A stretch of DNA of 64,000 nucleotides from the NCBI RefSeq assembly GCF_024400215.1, contig NZ_CP053748.1, positions 992,001-1,056,000 of the forward strand, read 5' to 3'. Positions within the stretch are counted from its first letter, which is position 1, and every line of letters starts with the position of its first letter. The translations under genes and the position numbers were made by a program. Under the pieces are notes generated by a model, which saw only the letters and a list, made by a program, of their open reading frames with translations, searched no databases and was not told where the DNA came from. The stretch comes from Massilia sp. erpn. GTDB lineage: Bacteria > Pseudomonadota > Gammaproteobacteria > Burkholderiales > Burkholderiaceae_D. Positions 8,345 through 17,550 of the stretch are shown here, one piece after another.

Positions 8345-9802
8345 ATGAACAAGCATATCGCCTTGAACTGGATCGGCGGCGAATGGACCGATTCCGGCAT
8401 CCATAAGGATTCGATCAATCCCGCCAACTACGAAGTAATCGGCCAGTACGCCGACGGCGGCCTGCGCGAAGCGACCGAGGCGATCGCCGCCGCCAAGCGC
8501 GCCTTCGCCGAAACGGAGTGGAAGGAAGACCGCGCCCTGCGCGCCAAAGCGCTCAACGAGCTGGCCGACGCTTTTGAGCGCAACAGCGCGCAGCTGATCG
8601 ACCTCCTCGCCACCGAAAACGGCAAGGTGAAGGGCGAAGCCGAATTCGAAGTCAGCATGGTGCCGTCCAAGCTACGCTACTACGCCTCGCTGGCCCGCAC
8701 CGAATATGGCCGCGCGGCCGATCCCAAGCCGGGCAGCCTGTCCCTGGTGCTGCGCGAAGCGATCGGGGTGGCCGGCATCATCGCGCCATGGAACTCGCCC
8801 GTGGTGCTGATGATCCGCTCGCTGGCCCCAGCCCTGGCGGCCGGCTGCACCACCGTCATCAAGATGCCGGGCCAGACGGCGCAGACCAATGCCCTGGTTT
8901 CCCGCATCATGTCGGAAGTGACATCGCTGCCGACCGGCGTGGTCAATCTGTTCAGCGAATCGGGCGCCGAGGGTTCCAAATGGATGATCGAATCGCCCGA
9001 CGTGCCGGCCATCAGTTTCACCGGCAGCACGGCCACCGGGCGCGCCATTTCCGCCGTCGGCGCGCAGCGCCTGAAACGCTTCGGCCTGGAGCTGGGCGGC
9101 AAAACGCCGATGATCGTGTTTGACGACGCCGACATCGAAGCCGCCCTGCCCAAGCTGGAAAAAGCCCTGACCGTGTTCGCCGGCCAGTTCTGCATGACCG
9201 GTTCGCGCCTGCTGGTGCAGTCTGGCATTGCCGGCAAACTACGCCAGCGCCTGGCCGAACGCCTGGAAGCCGTCAAGGTCGGCCCGGCTTCCGATCCGGC
9301 CAGCGAGATGGGACCGCTGATCGACCGTCCGAATGTCGAGCGCGTGAACCGCGTGGTCAACGAGGCCATCGCGGCGGGTGTCAAGGTGATCGTGCGCGGC
9401 GGCCCGGTGACGCAAGGCCCGCTGGCCGAAGGTGCCTTCTACCGCCCCACGCTGCTGGAAGTGATCGACCCGGACATGGATATCGTGCAGAAGGAAACCT
9501 TCGGCCCCGTCCTGACCATGCAGGTCTTCGACAGCGAACAGGAGGCCATCGCGCTGGCCAACAACAGCGAATACGGCCTGGCCGCCAGCGTGTGGACGCG
9601 CGATATCGACCGTCCGCTGCGCGTGGCGCGCGCACTGGAAGCCGGCACGGTCTGGGTCAACGACTGGGCCGTGGTGTACGACGAATTCGAGGAAGGCGGC
9701 TTCAAGCAGTCCGGCCTGGGCCGCCTGAACGGCATGGCCGCGATGGATGACTTTATCCAGTTCAAGCACATCACCATGACGCACGGCCTGGCCCAGCGCT
9801 AA
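8345..9802 (+). CDS. NAD(P)-dependent aldehyde dehydrogenase
   Basis: 485 residues. Catalytic Cys283 (GQFCMTG), general base Glu249 (LELGGKTP) and the oxyanion Asn150 (APWNSP) are present, as is Lys173 for cofactor binding. AAAGGAG upstream marks the start. It oxidises an aldehyde to a carboxylate. The gene is 30 bases after the GMC oxidoreductase and almost certainly co-transcribed, acting on that enzyme's product. Sequence style is closest to broad-specificity or betaine/vanillin-type enzymes, but the substrate is not certain. Confidence 0.93.
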   Translation: MNKHIALNWIGGEWTDSGIHKDSINPANYEVIGQYADGGLREATEAIAAAKRAFAETEWKEDRALRAKALNELADAFERNSAQLIDLLATENGKVKGEAEFEVSMVPSKLRYYASLARTEYGRAADPKPGSLSLVLREAIGVAGIIAPWNSPVVLMIRSLAPALAAGCTTVIKMPGQTAQTNALVSRIMSEVTSLPTGVVNLFSESGAEGSKWMIESPDVPAISFTGSTATGRAISAVGAQRLKRFGLELGGKTPMIVFDDADIEAALPKLEKALTVFAGQFCMTGSRLLVQSGIAGKLRQRLAERLEAVKVGPASDPASEMGPLIDRPNVERVNRVVNEAIAAGVKVIVRGGPVTQGPLAEGAFYRPTLLEVIDPDMDIVQKETFGPVLTMQVFDSEQEAIALANNSEYGLAASVWTRDIDRPLRVARALEAGTVWVNDWAVVYDEFEEGGFKQSGLGRLNGMAAMDDFIQFKHITMTHGLAQR

Positions 9803-9871
9803 GCACATGCTGCTCTTGCCGTGGCCCGCCGCCACGGCAAGCCGCCCCTCCTCTTCCGAAAGACCCAGCTT

Positions 9872-10822
9872 GTGAACAACGATAAGCTCTACGACGATAT
9901 GCTCGATGCGCTGACGGCCAGCTTTGGCTGCCATGAAGGCTTCCGCGTCAGCCATGCCAAGGGCATCGTCGCCCTCGGCACCTTTGTCGCCGCACCCGGC
10001 GCCGCAGCCATCACGCGCGCGCCACATTTCCAGGCCAGCCCGATTCCGCTGCAACTGCGCTTCTCCAATTTCAGCGGCGTGCCCACCACGCCCGATGGCG
10101 ACAGCATGGCCAATCCGCGTGGCCTGGCCCTGCGCTTCCAGCTGGAAGACGGCAGCAGCCATGACATCGTCGCCCATTCCCATGACGGCTTTCCAGCCGG
10201 CTCACCCGAGGAGTTTCTCGGCTTCCTGCAGGCGATAGCCGCCAGCGTCGCGCCGCAACCGGATGTGGAACGCCTGGAGCGCTTCCTGGAACAGCATCCG
10301 CGCGCCAAGGCCTATCTGGAAGCGCCCAAGCCCGCGCCGAAAAGCTATCTGTCCGAGCACTACTTCGGCCTGAACGCTTTTCGCTTCATCAATGCGGCGG
10401 GCGAGATGCGCCACGGCCGCTACCGCATCGACCCACTGGTGCCGGCCCCGCACCTGACCGATGCCAAAGCGCAGGCCATGCCGCCCGACTTCCTCAGCGC
10501 GGAACTGGCGCAGCGCCTGGATGCCGGCGCCGGCCTGATGCGCCTGATGCTGCAGCTGGCCGCGCCGGGCGATGTGCTGGACGACTGCTCGCTGGTCTGG
10601 CCGCGCACCGGCCCCGAAGCGCGCCAGGAGATCCTGCTCGGAACCATCCGCGTGGAAGCGCTGGCGGCCGATGCGGCGGCGCAGCCGGCCTTGCAACGCA
10701 GCCTGGGCTTCAGTCCAGGCGGGGCAATCGACGGCATCGAAGCCTCGGACGATCCGCTGATTCCGCTGCGGCGCGAACTCTACGCGCGCGCCATGCGGCG
10801 GCGCCAGCGCGCAGCGGCATGA
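9872..10822 (+). CDS. Minimal catalase-related peroxidase (SrpA-type)
   Basis: About 316 residues from the GTG at 9872; an in-frame ATG at 9821 would add 17 residues unlike the family. The core haem-catalase features are present in shortened form: distal-His region RVSHAKGIVALGTF, LRFSNFSG, and NPRGLALRFQLEDG followed by HDIVAHSHDGFP. Typical catalases have about 480 residues; this type lacks the C-terminal helical and flavodoxin-like parts and acts as an organic or hydrogen peroxide peroxidase. It sits behind two oxidation genes, which suggests peroxide removal. Confidence 0.82.
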   Translation: MNNDKLYDDMLDALTASFGCHEGFRVSHAKGIVALGTFVAAPGAAAITRAPHFQASPIPLQLRFSNFSGVPTTPDGDSMANPRGLALRFQLEDGSSHDIVAHSHDGFPAGSPEEFLGFLQAIAASVAPQPDVERLERFLEQHPRAKAYLEAPKPAPKSYLSEHYFGLNAFRFINAAGEMRHGRYRIDPLVPAPHLTDAKAQAMPPDFLSAELAQRLDAGAGLMRLMLQLAAPGDVLDDCSLVWPRTGPEARQEILLGTIRVEALAADAAAQPALQRSLGFSPGGAIDGIEASDDPLIPLRRELYARAMRRRQRAAA

Positions 10823-11376
10823 GCGCCCCGCCCTCGTCCGACCTGAGCACCAGCGTCATCGTGCACGATGTCCATCCGCGCCATCGCGCCGACTACGAAC
10901 GCTGGATGGAGCGCGCCACGCAGGCGCACCAGCGCTTTCCCGGCTATGTCGCCACCGACATCCTGATGCCGGCCGGCGCGGGCCTGCGCTACGTGGTGAT
11001 TCTGCGCTTTTGCTCGTCGGCCAGCGCCAGCGCGTGGCTGCTGTCGCCGCTGCGCCGCGCGCTGCTGGAAGAGGCGCGGCCCTGGCTGCTGGGGCGCGAC
11101 CGTTTCCGCTTGCATGACGACGCCGAATTCTGGTTTGCGCCATCGCAGAACGGCCCCGCGCCGGCGCGCTGGAAGCAATGGCTGCTCTCCACCTCGGCCG
11201 TGTTTCCGCTGACAGCCATCGTGCCGCCCCTGATTAAAATGCCGGGGCAAACTTTTGCGCCCGGCATTCCCCCCGTCGCCGAGACGTTCGCCTCGGCCTC
11301 CGTCATCTCGGCGCTGATGGTGTATTGGATCATGCCGCGCCTGACGCGCGCCGCGTCGGCCTGGCTTTCACGCTAG
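10819..11376 (+). CDS. ABM-domain (antibiotic biosynthesis monooxygenase fold) membrane protein
   Basis: 185 residues. It starts four bases inside the catalase-like gene (ATGA overlap), implying translational coupling. Residues 10-105 match the dimeric alpha/beta-barrel ABM fold (VIVHDVHPRHRADYERWM, then FPGYVATDILMP). The C-terminal 70 residues contain two probable membrane helices (VFPLTAIVPPL and VISALMVYWIMP). ABM proteins with this tail are widespread and mostly uncharacterised. Operon position suggests a role linked to oxidation or redox stress, but no reaction can be assigned. Confidence 0.75.
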   Translation: MSAPPSSDLSTSVIVHDVHPRHRADYERWMERATQAHQRFPGYVATDILMPAGAGLRYVVILRFCSSASASAWLLSPLRRALLEEARPWLLGRDRFRLHDDAEFWFAPSQNGPAPARWKQWLLSTSAVFPLTAIVPPLIKMPGQTFAPGIPPVAETFASASVISALMVYWIMPRLTRAASAWLSR

Positions 11377-11388
11377 GCGCTGCGGAAT

Positions 11389-11451
11389 ATGACGGGTTCA
11401 TGACAGGGATTAACTTCCTGTCATGAACCCGTCACACGCAATTGGTATGGT
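11389..11451 (+). promoter_or_regulatory. Palindromic double Pho box and promoter of the alkaline phosphatase operon
   Basis: A perfect 18-bp inverted repeat (11390-11407 and 11417-11434) surrounds a 9-bp spacer. Each arm reads as a Pho box: CTGTCAT-GAAC-CCGTCAC at 11418-11435 on the + strand, and CTGTCAT-GAAC-CCGTCAT as the complement of 11389-11406. The 7+4+7 spacing is the PhoB consensus layout. A -10-like TATGGT lies at 11446-11451, about ten bases after the + strand box, as at PhoB-activated promoters. Confidence 0.8.
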
Positions 11452-11482
11452 GCTGGCTTTTCGACACCCCGGACTATCCGCC

Positions 11483-12946
11483 ATGCCAAAGTTCCCACTG
11501 CGCGCCGCGATCGGCGTATGCGTTGCTCTTGCCCTTGCCGCCTGCAGCAGCAGCGACAATAACTCGAGCGACACCACCGCTCCAGTCACTCCCACCACGC
11601 CGCCGAAGAACGTCATCTTCTTCCTGGGCGACGGCATGGGCCTGACCACCATGACCGCAGCGCGCATCTACTCGGTAGGCGAGGATGGCGACCTGACCAT
11701 GGACACCCTGCCGGAAACGGCTTTCGTCAAAACCTTCTCCAACGATTCGCAGGTGACCGACAGCGCGCCGTCGATGGCCGCCTATATGACCGGCGTGAAG
11801 ATGAATAACGAAGTCATCTCCATGTCCAGCGACACCACCGCCATCGATCCGATCGCCGACGCCGCCGGCAACAAGCTGGGCAACAACTGCGGCAGCAAGA
11901 ACGGCACCCCGGCCACCACCCTGCTGGAACTGGCCAAGGCCAAAGGCTTGTCCGCCGGTGTTGTCACCACCACCCGCGTCACCCACGCCACGCCAGCGGC
12001 CACCTATTCCCACATCTGCCACCGCGATCTGGAGAACGATATCGCCGCAGCCGTGGTGCCAGGCGGCGCAGGCTATAACAGCGCCCTGGGCGCGAATGGC
12101 CTGGACGTGCTGTTGGGCGGCGGCAGCCAGTTCTTCACGCCAGTCAAAGGCGGCGGCAAACGCGCCGACGGCCGCGATCTGGTCGCCGAACTGAAAGCCA
12201 AGAACTACGCCTTCGCCAGCAACGCCGCCGAATTCAACGCCATCGACGCCAGCAAGACCGAGCGCCTGGCCGGCCTGTTCACCTCCAGCCATATGAGCTA
12301 TGACCTGGACCGCGATCCGTCCAAGGAACCCAGCCTGGCCGAGATGACGACCAAGGCCATGGACGTTCTGGCCAAAAACAACAAGGGTTACTTCCTGATG
12401 GTCGAAGGCGGCCGCATCGACCACGCCCTGCATGAAACCACCGCCAAGAAAGCCCTGCACGACACCGTGGCCTTCGACAACGCGATCAAGGCTGCCATCG
12501 CCAAGGCCAAGCAGACCGACCCAGAGCTGAAAAACACCCTGATCGTGGTCACCGCCGACCATGACCACACCCTGGTGCTGAACGGCTACGCCAAACGCAC
12601 CGGCAAGACCGCTGCCGGCAACGCGGGCGTGCTGGGCGTGGTGAAGAACTACGTCACCGGCGCCGTGGAAAAAGACGCCGATGGCGCGCCTTACTCCATC
12701 ATCGGCTTCGGCAACGGCGAGAACCGCACCCAGGGCAGCCGCTCCGCCCTTTCCAGCCTGGACGACAGCGTCACCAGCGCCAACACCTATCACCAGGAAG
12801 GCGTGATCCGCGTCACCGCGGGCAATGAGACCCACGGCGGCACCGATGTCTTCCTCGGCGCCATCGGCATGGGTTCCGAAACCTTCCTCGGCACCATCGA
12901 CAACACCAAGGTGTTTGGCCTGATCAAAGCCGCCGGCGGCCTGTAA
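11483..12946 (+). CDS. Alkaline phosphatase, PhoA family, predicted lipoprotein (first of tandem pair)
   Basis: 487 residues from the ATG at 11483. An upstream ATG at 11423 falls inside the Pho box and is unlikely. The signal ends in LAAC (Cys21) followed by a Ser/Asn/Thr/Pro linker, so it is probably a lipid-anchored periplasmic or surface enzyme. Metal and active-site motifs are present: FLGDGMG (Asp50), TDSAPSMAA with nucleophile Ser94, EGGRIDHALH, TADHDHTL and ETHGGTD. It releases inorganic phosphate from phosphomonoesters. The next gene is a paralogue with an ordinary signal peptide. Both should be induced by phosphate limitation through the upstream boxes. Confidence 0.93.
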   Translation: MPKFPLRAAIGVCVALALAACSSSDNNSSDTTAPVTPTTPPKNVIFFLGDGMGLTTMTAARIYSVGEDGDLTMDTLPETAFVKTFSNDSQVTDSAPSMAAYMTGVKMNNEVISMSSDTTAIDPIADAAGNKLGNNCGSKNGTPATTLLELAKAKGLSAGVVTTTRVTHATPAATYSHICHRDLENDIAAAVVPGGAGYNSALGANGLDVLLGGGSQFFTPVKGGGKRADGRDLVAELKAKNYAFASNAAEFNAIDASKTERLAGLFTSSHMSYDLDRDPSKEPSLAEMTTKAMDVLAKNNKGYFLMVEGGRIDHALHETTAKKALHDTVAFDNAIKAAIAKAKQTDPELKNTLIVVTADHDHTLVLNGYAKRTGKTAAGNAGVLGVVKNYVTGAVEKDADGAPYSIIGFGNGENRTQGSRSALSSLDDSVTSANTYHQEGVIRVTAGNETHGGTDVFLGAIGMGSETFLGTIDNTKVFGLIKAAGGL

Positions 12947-12956
12947 CAAGCCTTGT

Positions 12957-12983
12957 GAGGGCCGCGGCGCGCGCCGCGCCCTC
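12957..12983. other. GC-rich intercistronic hairpin between the phosphatase genes
   Basis: GAGGGC-CGCGGCGC and GCGCCGCG-CCCTC form a near-perfect stem without a T run. It is more likely an mRNA-stability or partial-attenuation structure than a full terminator, and could make the two phosphatases differ in expression. Confidence 0.5.
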
Positions 12984-13016
12984 CTGCAATCAATTCTTTC
13001 TGGACTGGATCCAAAT

Positions 13017-14423
13017 ATGAAACGCAATCTGCACCGCTCCCTGCTGGCCCTCGCTGTCGGCACGGCATTCTCCCAGGCCGCTGTGGCGGCCGACGCCAAG
13101 AACATCATCTTCTTCCTCGGCGACGGCATGGGCCCGGCAACCGTGACCGCCTCGCGCATCTACAAATACGGCGAAGACGGCAGCCTGACCATGGACAAGC
13201 TGGAACGCACCGCCCGCATCAAAACCTTCTCCAACGACGCGCAAACCACCGACAGCGCGCCATCGATGGCGGCCTACATGACCGGCGTGAAGATGAATAA
13301 CGAAGTCATCTCCATGTCGGCCGAAACCGTGGCCACCGATCCAGGCAAGGACGCCAACGGCAATCTGGGCGTGAACAACTGCGCCGCCACCAATGGCAAG
13401 CCGGCCGTCACCATCCTGGAACTGGCCAAGGCCAAGGGCAAGGCTGTGGGTTCCATCACCACCACCGAACTGACCCACGCCACCCCGGCAGCGACCTTCT
13501 CCCACATCTGCAACCGCAATGCGCAATACGCGATCGCCGCGCAGGTGGTGCCAGGCGGTGCCGGCTACAACAGCGCCCTGGGCGACGGCGTGGACGTGCT
13601 GATGGGCGGTGGCCGCAACCAATTCACCCCATTCGACGCTACCAGCAACAAAGGTGGCCGCGCCGATGGCCGCGACCTGCTGGCCGAGCTGAAAGCCAAG
13701 GGCTACACCGTGGCCGCCACCAAGGCCGAGATGGCAGCCGCGCCGCTGGACAAGAAATTCATTGGCCTGTACAGCGCCAAGAGCCATCTGCAGTATGAGC
13801 TGGACCGTGCCAGTGCCGCCGCCGGCAGCGAAGGCGCCAATCAGCCTAGCCTGGCCGAGATGACCACCAAGGCCATGGACCTGCTGTCGAAAAATCCGAA
13901 CGGCTACTTCCTGATGGTCGAAGGCGGCCGCATCGACCACGCCCTGCACGGCACCAATGCCAAGCGCGCCCTGGTCGACACCATCGCCTTCGACGACGCC
14001 ATCAAGGCGGCGCTGGACAAGGCCAAGGTCCTCGATCCGGAACTGAAGAACACCCTGATCGTGGTCACCGCCGACCATGACCACACCCTGACCATCAACG
14101 GTTATTCCAAGCGCGGCAATCCGATCCTGGACATCAACCGCAACTACCGCGACAACAAGCCAGGCACGGACGCCGACGGCAACACCTACTCGACCCTGGT
14201 CTTCGGCAATGGTCCCAACCGTCCAAACGTGCGCACCAACCTGGATAGCGCCACCGTACAGGGCAACGATTATCTGCAGGAAGCCGGCGTGCGCCTGAGC
14301 AGCGAAACCCACGGCGGCGGCGACGTCAAGCTGTTCGCCACCGGTTCCGGCGCCAAGGCCTTCAAGGGCACGCTGGACAACACCAAGGTGTTCACCCTGC
14401 TGAAATCGGCCTTCGGCTTCTAA
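13017..14423 (+). CDS. Alkaline phosphatase, PhoA family, periplasmic (second of tandem pair)
   Basis: 468 residues with a cleavable signal peptide (AxA before residue 26). It has the same motif series as its neighbour: FLGDGMG, TTDSAPSMAA with nucleophile Ser80, EGGRIDHALH, TADHDHTL and ETHGGGD. Long stretches are nearly identical to the first copy (for example YMTGVKMNNEVISMS), so the pair arose by tandem duplication. One copy is lipid-anchored and the other soluble, which suggests a division between cell-attached and periplasmic or released phosphatase. No separate Pho box is seen in the 70-bp gap. Confidence 0.94.
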   Translation: MKRNLHRSLLALAVGTAFSQAAVAADAKNIIFFLGDGMGPATVTASRIYKYGEDGSLTMDKLERTARIKTFSNDAQTTDSAPSMAAYMTGVKMNNEVISMSAETVATDPGKDANGNLGVNNCAATNGKPAVTILELAKAKGKAVGSITTTELTHATPAATFSHICNRNAQYAIAAQVVPGGAGYNSALGDGVDVLMGGGRNQFTPFDATSNKGGRADGRDLLAELKAKGYTVAATKAEMAAAPLDKKFIGLYSAKSHLQYELDRASAAAGSEGANQPSLAEMTTKAMDLLSKNPNGYFLMVEGGRIDHALHGTNAKRALVDTIAFDDAIKAALDKAKVLDPELKNTLIVVTADHDHTLTINGYSKRGNPILDINRNYRDNKPGTDADGNTYSTLVFGNGPNRPNVRTNLDSATVQGNDYLQEAGVRLSSETHGGGDVKLFATGSGAKAFKGTLDNTKVFTLLKSAFGF

Positions 14424-14438
14424 GCAATACGGAGCAGC

Positions 14439-15116
14439 ATGAAATCCCTGAAGTCTTTTCTGCTGTTCGCGGCCAGCCTGTGCACCTTCGCGGCACAGGC
14501 TGCGCCTGCGGCCCCCGATCTCGATCTGGGCGTCAGCTTCTACAGCAAAATCATCACCGAAGAAGGCGTGACGCGCGAAAGCCGTTACGAGGAACGCTGG
14601 CTGCGCCGCACCGGCCATGTGTGGGTCGAACGCGTGCTGCCGCAGCGCGCCAAGGATACGCATGAGCATAAAGGCAGCGGCCACCGCCACTTCAATCCAA
14701 CGCTACTGGCGCGCCATGTGACGCTGGAAGACGGCAAGCTGAAACTGGAATACGTGGACGCCCACGCGCGCGAACGCATCGCCGTGCCGCCAGGCGAGTA
14801 TGGCAATGTCAGCTTCAACGGTTCCTGGGACAGCCAGTTCTATCTGGTGGCGCCCAAGATGATCGCCGAGCTGCCGCTGTCCACGCGCGTCTCGAACGTG
14901 CCTGGCGCGCGCTGGCGCGAACGCGAGAAGAACGGCCAGTTCCAGCGCGTGCTGTGGGACGATGAGCGCCAGATCGCCCTAGTGATCGAAAGCGGCGACC
15001 GCGCCGGCCAGGAATTCCAGCGCATCGAAGCGCGTCCCTCCAAAGCCAGTGCCGCCGCGCCCTGGAACAAGCTCGCAGGCTACAGCCTGCGCGAGTACGC
15101 CGACTTCCTCGACTGA
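14439..15116 (+). CDS. Secreted protein of unknown function in the phosphatase operon
   Basis: 225 residues with a signal peptide (MKSLKSFLLFAASLCTFAAQA). The mature part is charged, with a His-rich stretch (KDTHEHKGSGHRHF), and contains few cysteines. GGAGCAGC lies just upstream of the ATG, and the gap to the second phosphatase is 15 bases, so it is co-transcribed. It may assist phosphate-ester use in the periplasm, but that is inferred only from position. No family recognised. Confidence 0.75.
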   Translation: MKSLKSFLLFAASLCTFAAQAAPAAPDLDLGVSFYSKIITEEGVTRESRYEERWLRRTGHVWVERVLPQRAKDTHEHKGSGHRHFNPTLLARHVTLEDGKLKLEYVDAHARERIAVPPGEYGNVSFNGSWDSQFYLVAPKMIAELPLSTRVSNVPGARWREREKNGQFQRVLWDDERQIALVIESGDRAGQEFQRIEARPSKASAAAPWNKLAGYSLREYADFLD

Positions 15117-15140
15117 GAGACGGCCGGCAAAGCGGCCAGC

Positions 15141-15944
15141 TTACAGAATGTGGCCGAAATACTCCTGCACGCGAGCGTGGTTCACACCATGCTCGCGCCG
15201 CCACCAGCAGGCCGGATAGGGCATGTCCACGTAATGCCGCATCGGCAAGCTCCTATTCTCCAGCGCGACAAAACTATCCGAAAAACCGGGATGTTCAGGC
15301 ACGGCCAGGATGCCGCAATAGCCAAGAATGGCGATCAGGGTATCGCGTTCGCTCTTATTCGACTTGAGGGTGGCGGCAAATTCCTTGTGCAAGGCGGCAC
15401 TGGTCGTCTTTGCCGGCGCCTCCGCAATGCTGGCGAGGATCGATCGGAAGATCCCCTTGTCTTCTTCCGTGGGCACACCGACATCCGATTGCAGGAGCAG
15501 CTCCAGGTCCAGCGCGGCATACACGACCTGGTTGTGCCGCACACCGCCCCATTTCAGGCGCTCGAAATTGAGCACATTCAAATCCACCGACTGCTCGCGC
15601 ATGGCCGTATAGCAGATCGAGCATGAATGCGTGGTGCCGGCAGCCGCATGCTGTGCCAGGTGCTGGAAGGTCGCATAGCTGCCCAGCGCGGAACGCCAGT
15701 CCAGGCGCCGCGTCGAGAGGCTGGCCAGGAAGGCATCCGCGACCACGCGCCGATTCAGGCGTGCAATCAAGCCAAGCAGGCGCGCCACCGCCTCGTCATG
15801 GCTGGATCGTATGGGGTCGAACATCAGCCCCTGCGACTTGGCGAACGCAAAATCCGCGTCGGAAATCCGGCGCTCCTTGTCGTCCCGCCATCCCGCCGGG
15901 GACCAGAACATATCGAACAGTATTTTTTGCGCTTTCTTATTCAA
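15141..15944 (-). CDS. Uncharacterised cytosolic protein with a CSIC motif
   Basis: 267 residues with no signal peptide or membrane segment. Notable points are a THSCSICY segment near residue 105 that resembles half of a zinc knuckle, and a C-terminal Trp-rich patch (YPACWWRREHGVNHARV). The family is not recognised. It lies convergent to the phosphatase operon and immediately downstream of the GntP permease gene (1-base gap), so it may be co-transcribed with it. A metal-binding or nucleic-acid-binding role would be speculation. Confidence 0.65.
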   Translation of the reverse strand: MNKKAQKILFDMFWSPAGWRDDKERRISDADFAFAKSQGLMFDPIRSSHDEAVARLLGLIARLNRRVVADAFLASLSTRRLDWRSALGSYATFQHLAQHAAAGTTHSCSICYTAMREQSVDLNVLNFERLKWGGVRHNQVVYAALDLELLLQSDVGVPTEEDKGIFRSILASIAEAPAKTTSAALHKEFAATLKSNKSERDTLIAILGYCGILAVPEHPGFSDSFVALENRSLPMRHYVDMPYPACWWRREHGVNHARVQEYFGHIL

Positions 15945-15945
15945 C

Positions 15946-17358
15946 TTAAACCATCCCTGTCATGTAATACAAGCCGATCACGAAGAACACCGCCGCCGTC
16001 TTGATGATGGTGATGCCGAAGATATCCTTGTAGGACTGCTTGTGCGTCAGCCCGGTCACGGCCAGCAGCGTGATCACGGCGCCATTATGCGGCAATGTGT
16101 CCATGCCGCCGCTGGCCATGGCCACCACGCGGTGCAGCACTTCGAGCGGGATATGCGCGGCCTGGGCGCCGGCGATGAAGTAGTCGGACATGGCGGCCAG
16201 CGCGATGCTCATGCCGCCCGAGGCCGAGCCGGTGATGCCGGACAGCGTGGTCACCGACAGCGCCGCATTCACCAGCGGATCGGGCACGCTCTTGAGCGCA
16301 TCGCTGACGGCGATAAAGCCCGGCAGCGCGGCGATCACGCCGCCGAAGCCATATTCGGAGGCCGTATTCATCGAAGCCAGCAGCGCGCCGCCCACGGCCG
16401 CCTTGGTGCCTTCCGCAAAGGCGGCGCGGATGCGGCCAAAGGCGGTCACGCACACCAGCAGAATGCCCAACAGCAGCGCGCCCTCCACGGCCCAGATGCC
16501 GACCACCGTCTTGACGGTGGTGGTGACGGGCACATGCAGGCCGGGCAAGGTGGCGCTGGTGAGCTGGTGGCTGGCGCCGTAGGCGTCGCGGATCAGATTG
16601 GTCAGCACGAAGTTGGCCACGCCCACCAGCAGCAGCGGCGCAATCGAGAGCAGCGGGTGCGGCAAGTCTTTTGCGTCCTTGCGTGCTTCCTTGCCCTCCT
16701 GGACGGCGGCGCTGTCGGCGCCATAGCCCTCGCCTTTGGCCATGGCCGCGCGACGCCGCCATTCCAGATAAAACAGGCCCACTGCCACCGTCATCACAGA
16801 GCCCGCCACACCGAGCCAGGGCGCGGCCCAGCCGGTGGTCTGGAAGAAGGTGGTGGGGATGATGTTCTGGATCTGCGGCGTGCCGGGCAAGGTATCCATG
16901 GTGAAGGAGAAAGCCCCCAGCGCGATCGCGCCCGGCATCAGGCGCTTGGGGATATTGCTTTGCCGGTAAAGCTCGGCGGCGAAGGGATAGACGGCGAACA
17001 CCACCACGAACAGCGACACGCCGCCATAAGTGAGCGCGGCGCAGACGGTGACGATCACCGCATTGGCGCGCGAGCGGCCGATATAGCGGATGGCGGCCAT
17101 CACGATCGCTTCGGAAAAACCGGACAGCTCGATCAGCTTGCCGAACACGGCGCCGAGCAGGAAGACCGGGAAGTAGAGCTTGACGAAGCCCACCATCTTT
17201 TCCATGAAGATGCCGCTGAAAGCGGGCGCCACGGCGGAAGGGTCGGTGAGCAGCACCGCGCCCAGCGCGGCGATGGGGGCAAACAGGATCACACTGTAGC
17301 CGCGGTAAGCGGCCAGCATCAAAAAGCCCAGCGCGGCCAAAACAATCAGCAAGGACAT
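15946..17358 (-). CDS. GntP-family permease (gluconate/organic-acid transporter)
   Basis: 470 residues with 12 or more hydrophobic segments. GntP-family hallmarks include the motifs around YGGVSLFVVVFAVYPFA, LPGTPQIQNIIPT and ASGGMDTLPHNGAVITLL. The ATG at 17358 is chosen because GGGAG sits six bases before it; a TTG 15 bases upstream would overlap that site. Members move gluconate, hydroxybutyrate or related acids with protons across the inner membrane. No sugar-acid kinase or dehydrogenase is adjacent, so the substrate is open. Confidence 0.9.
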   Translation of the reverse strand: MSLLIVLAALGFLMLAAYRGYSVILFAPIAALGAVLLTDPSAVAPAFSGIFMEKMVGFVKLYFPVFLLGAVFGKLIELSGFSEAIVMAAIRYIGRSRANAVIVTVCAALTYGGVSLFVVVFAVYPFAAELYRQSNIPKRLMPGAIALGAFSFTMDTLPGTPQIQNIIPTTFFQTTGWAAPWLGVAGSVMTVAVGLFYLEWRRRAAMAKGEGYGADSAAVQEGKEARKDAKDLPHPLLSIAPLLLVGVANFVLTNLIRDAYGASHQLTSATLPGLHVPVTTTVKTVVGIWAVEGALLLGILLVCVTAFGRIRAAFAEGTKAAVGGALLASMNTASEYGFGGVIAALPGFIAVSDALKSVPDPLVNAALSVTTLSGITGSASGGMSIALAAMSDYFIAGAQAAHIPLEVLHRVVAMASGGMDTLPHNGAVITLLAVTGLTHKQSYKDIFGITIIKTAAVFFVIGLYYMTGMV

Positions 17359-17550
17359 CGGCAACTCCCTCAATGAATTTCCGGCAATACTACATTATTA
17401 AAAATTACATCTGGGTATTTCCTACTGGACCGAAAGCCCTATTTTTTTGCGCGCTTAAATAGTCCGGAATTAGCTGGTCATTTTTGATTTACATCAAGGA
17501 ATTACAGGAAAATCCACCGTAAGATGCGCGGTTTTGCCTGCCTTCCCACC

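Noticed and set aside
11423..11482. Upstream ATG as the start of the first alkaline phosphatase
   Set aside because: The codon lies inside the Pho box palindrome, and the signal peptide begins at the ATG at 11483.
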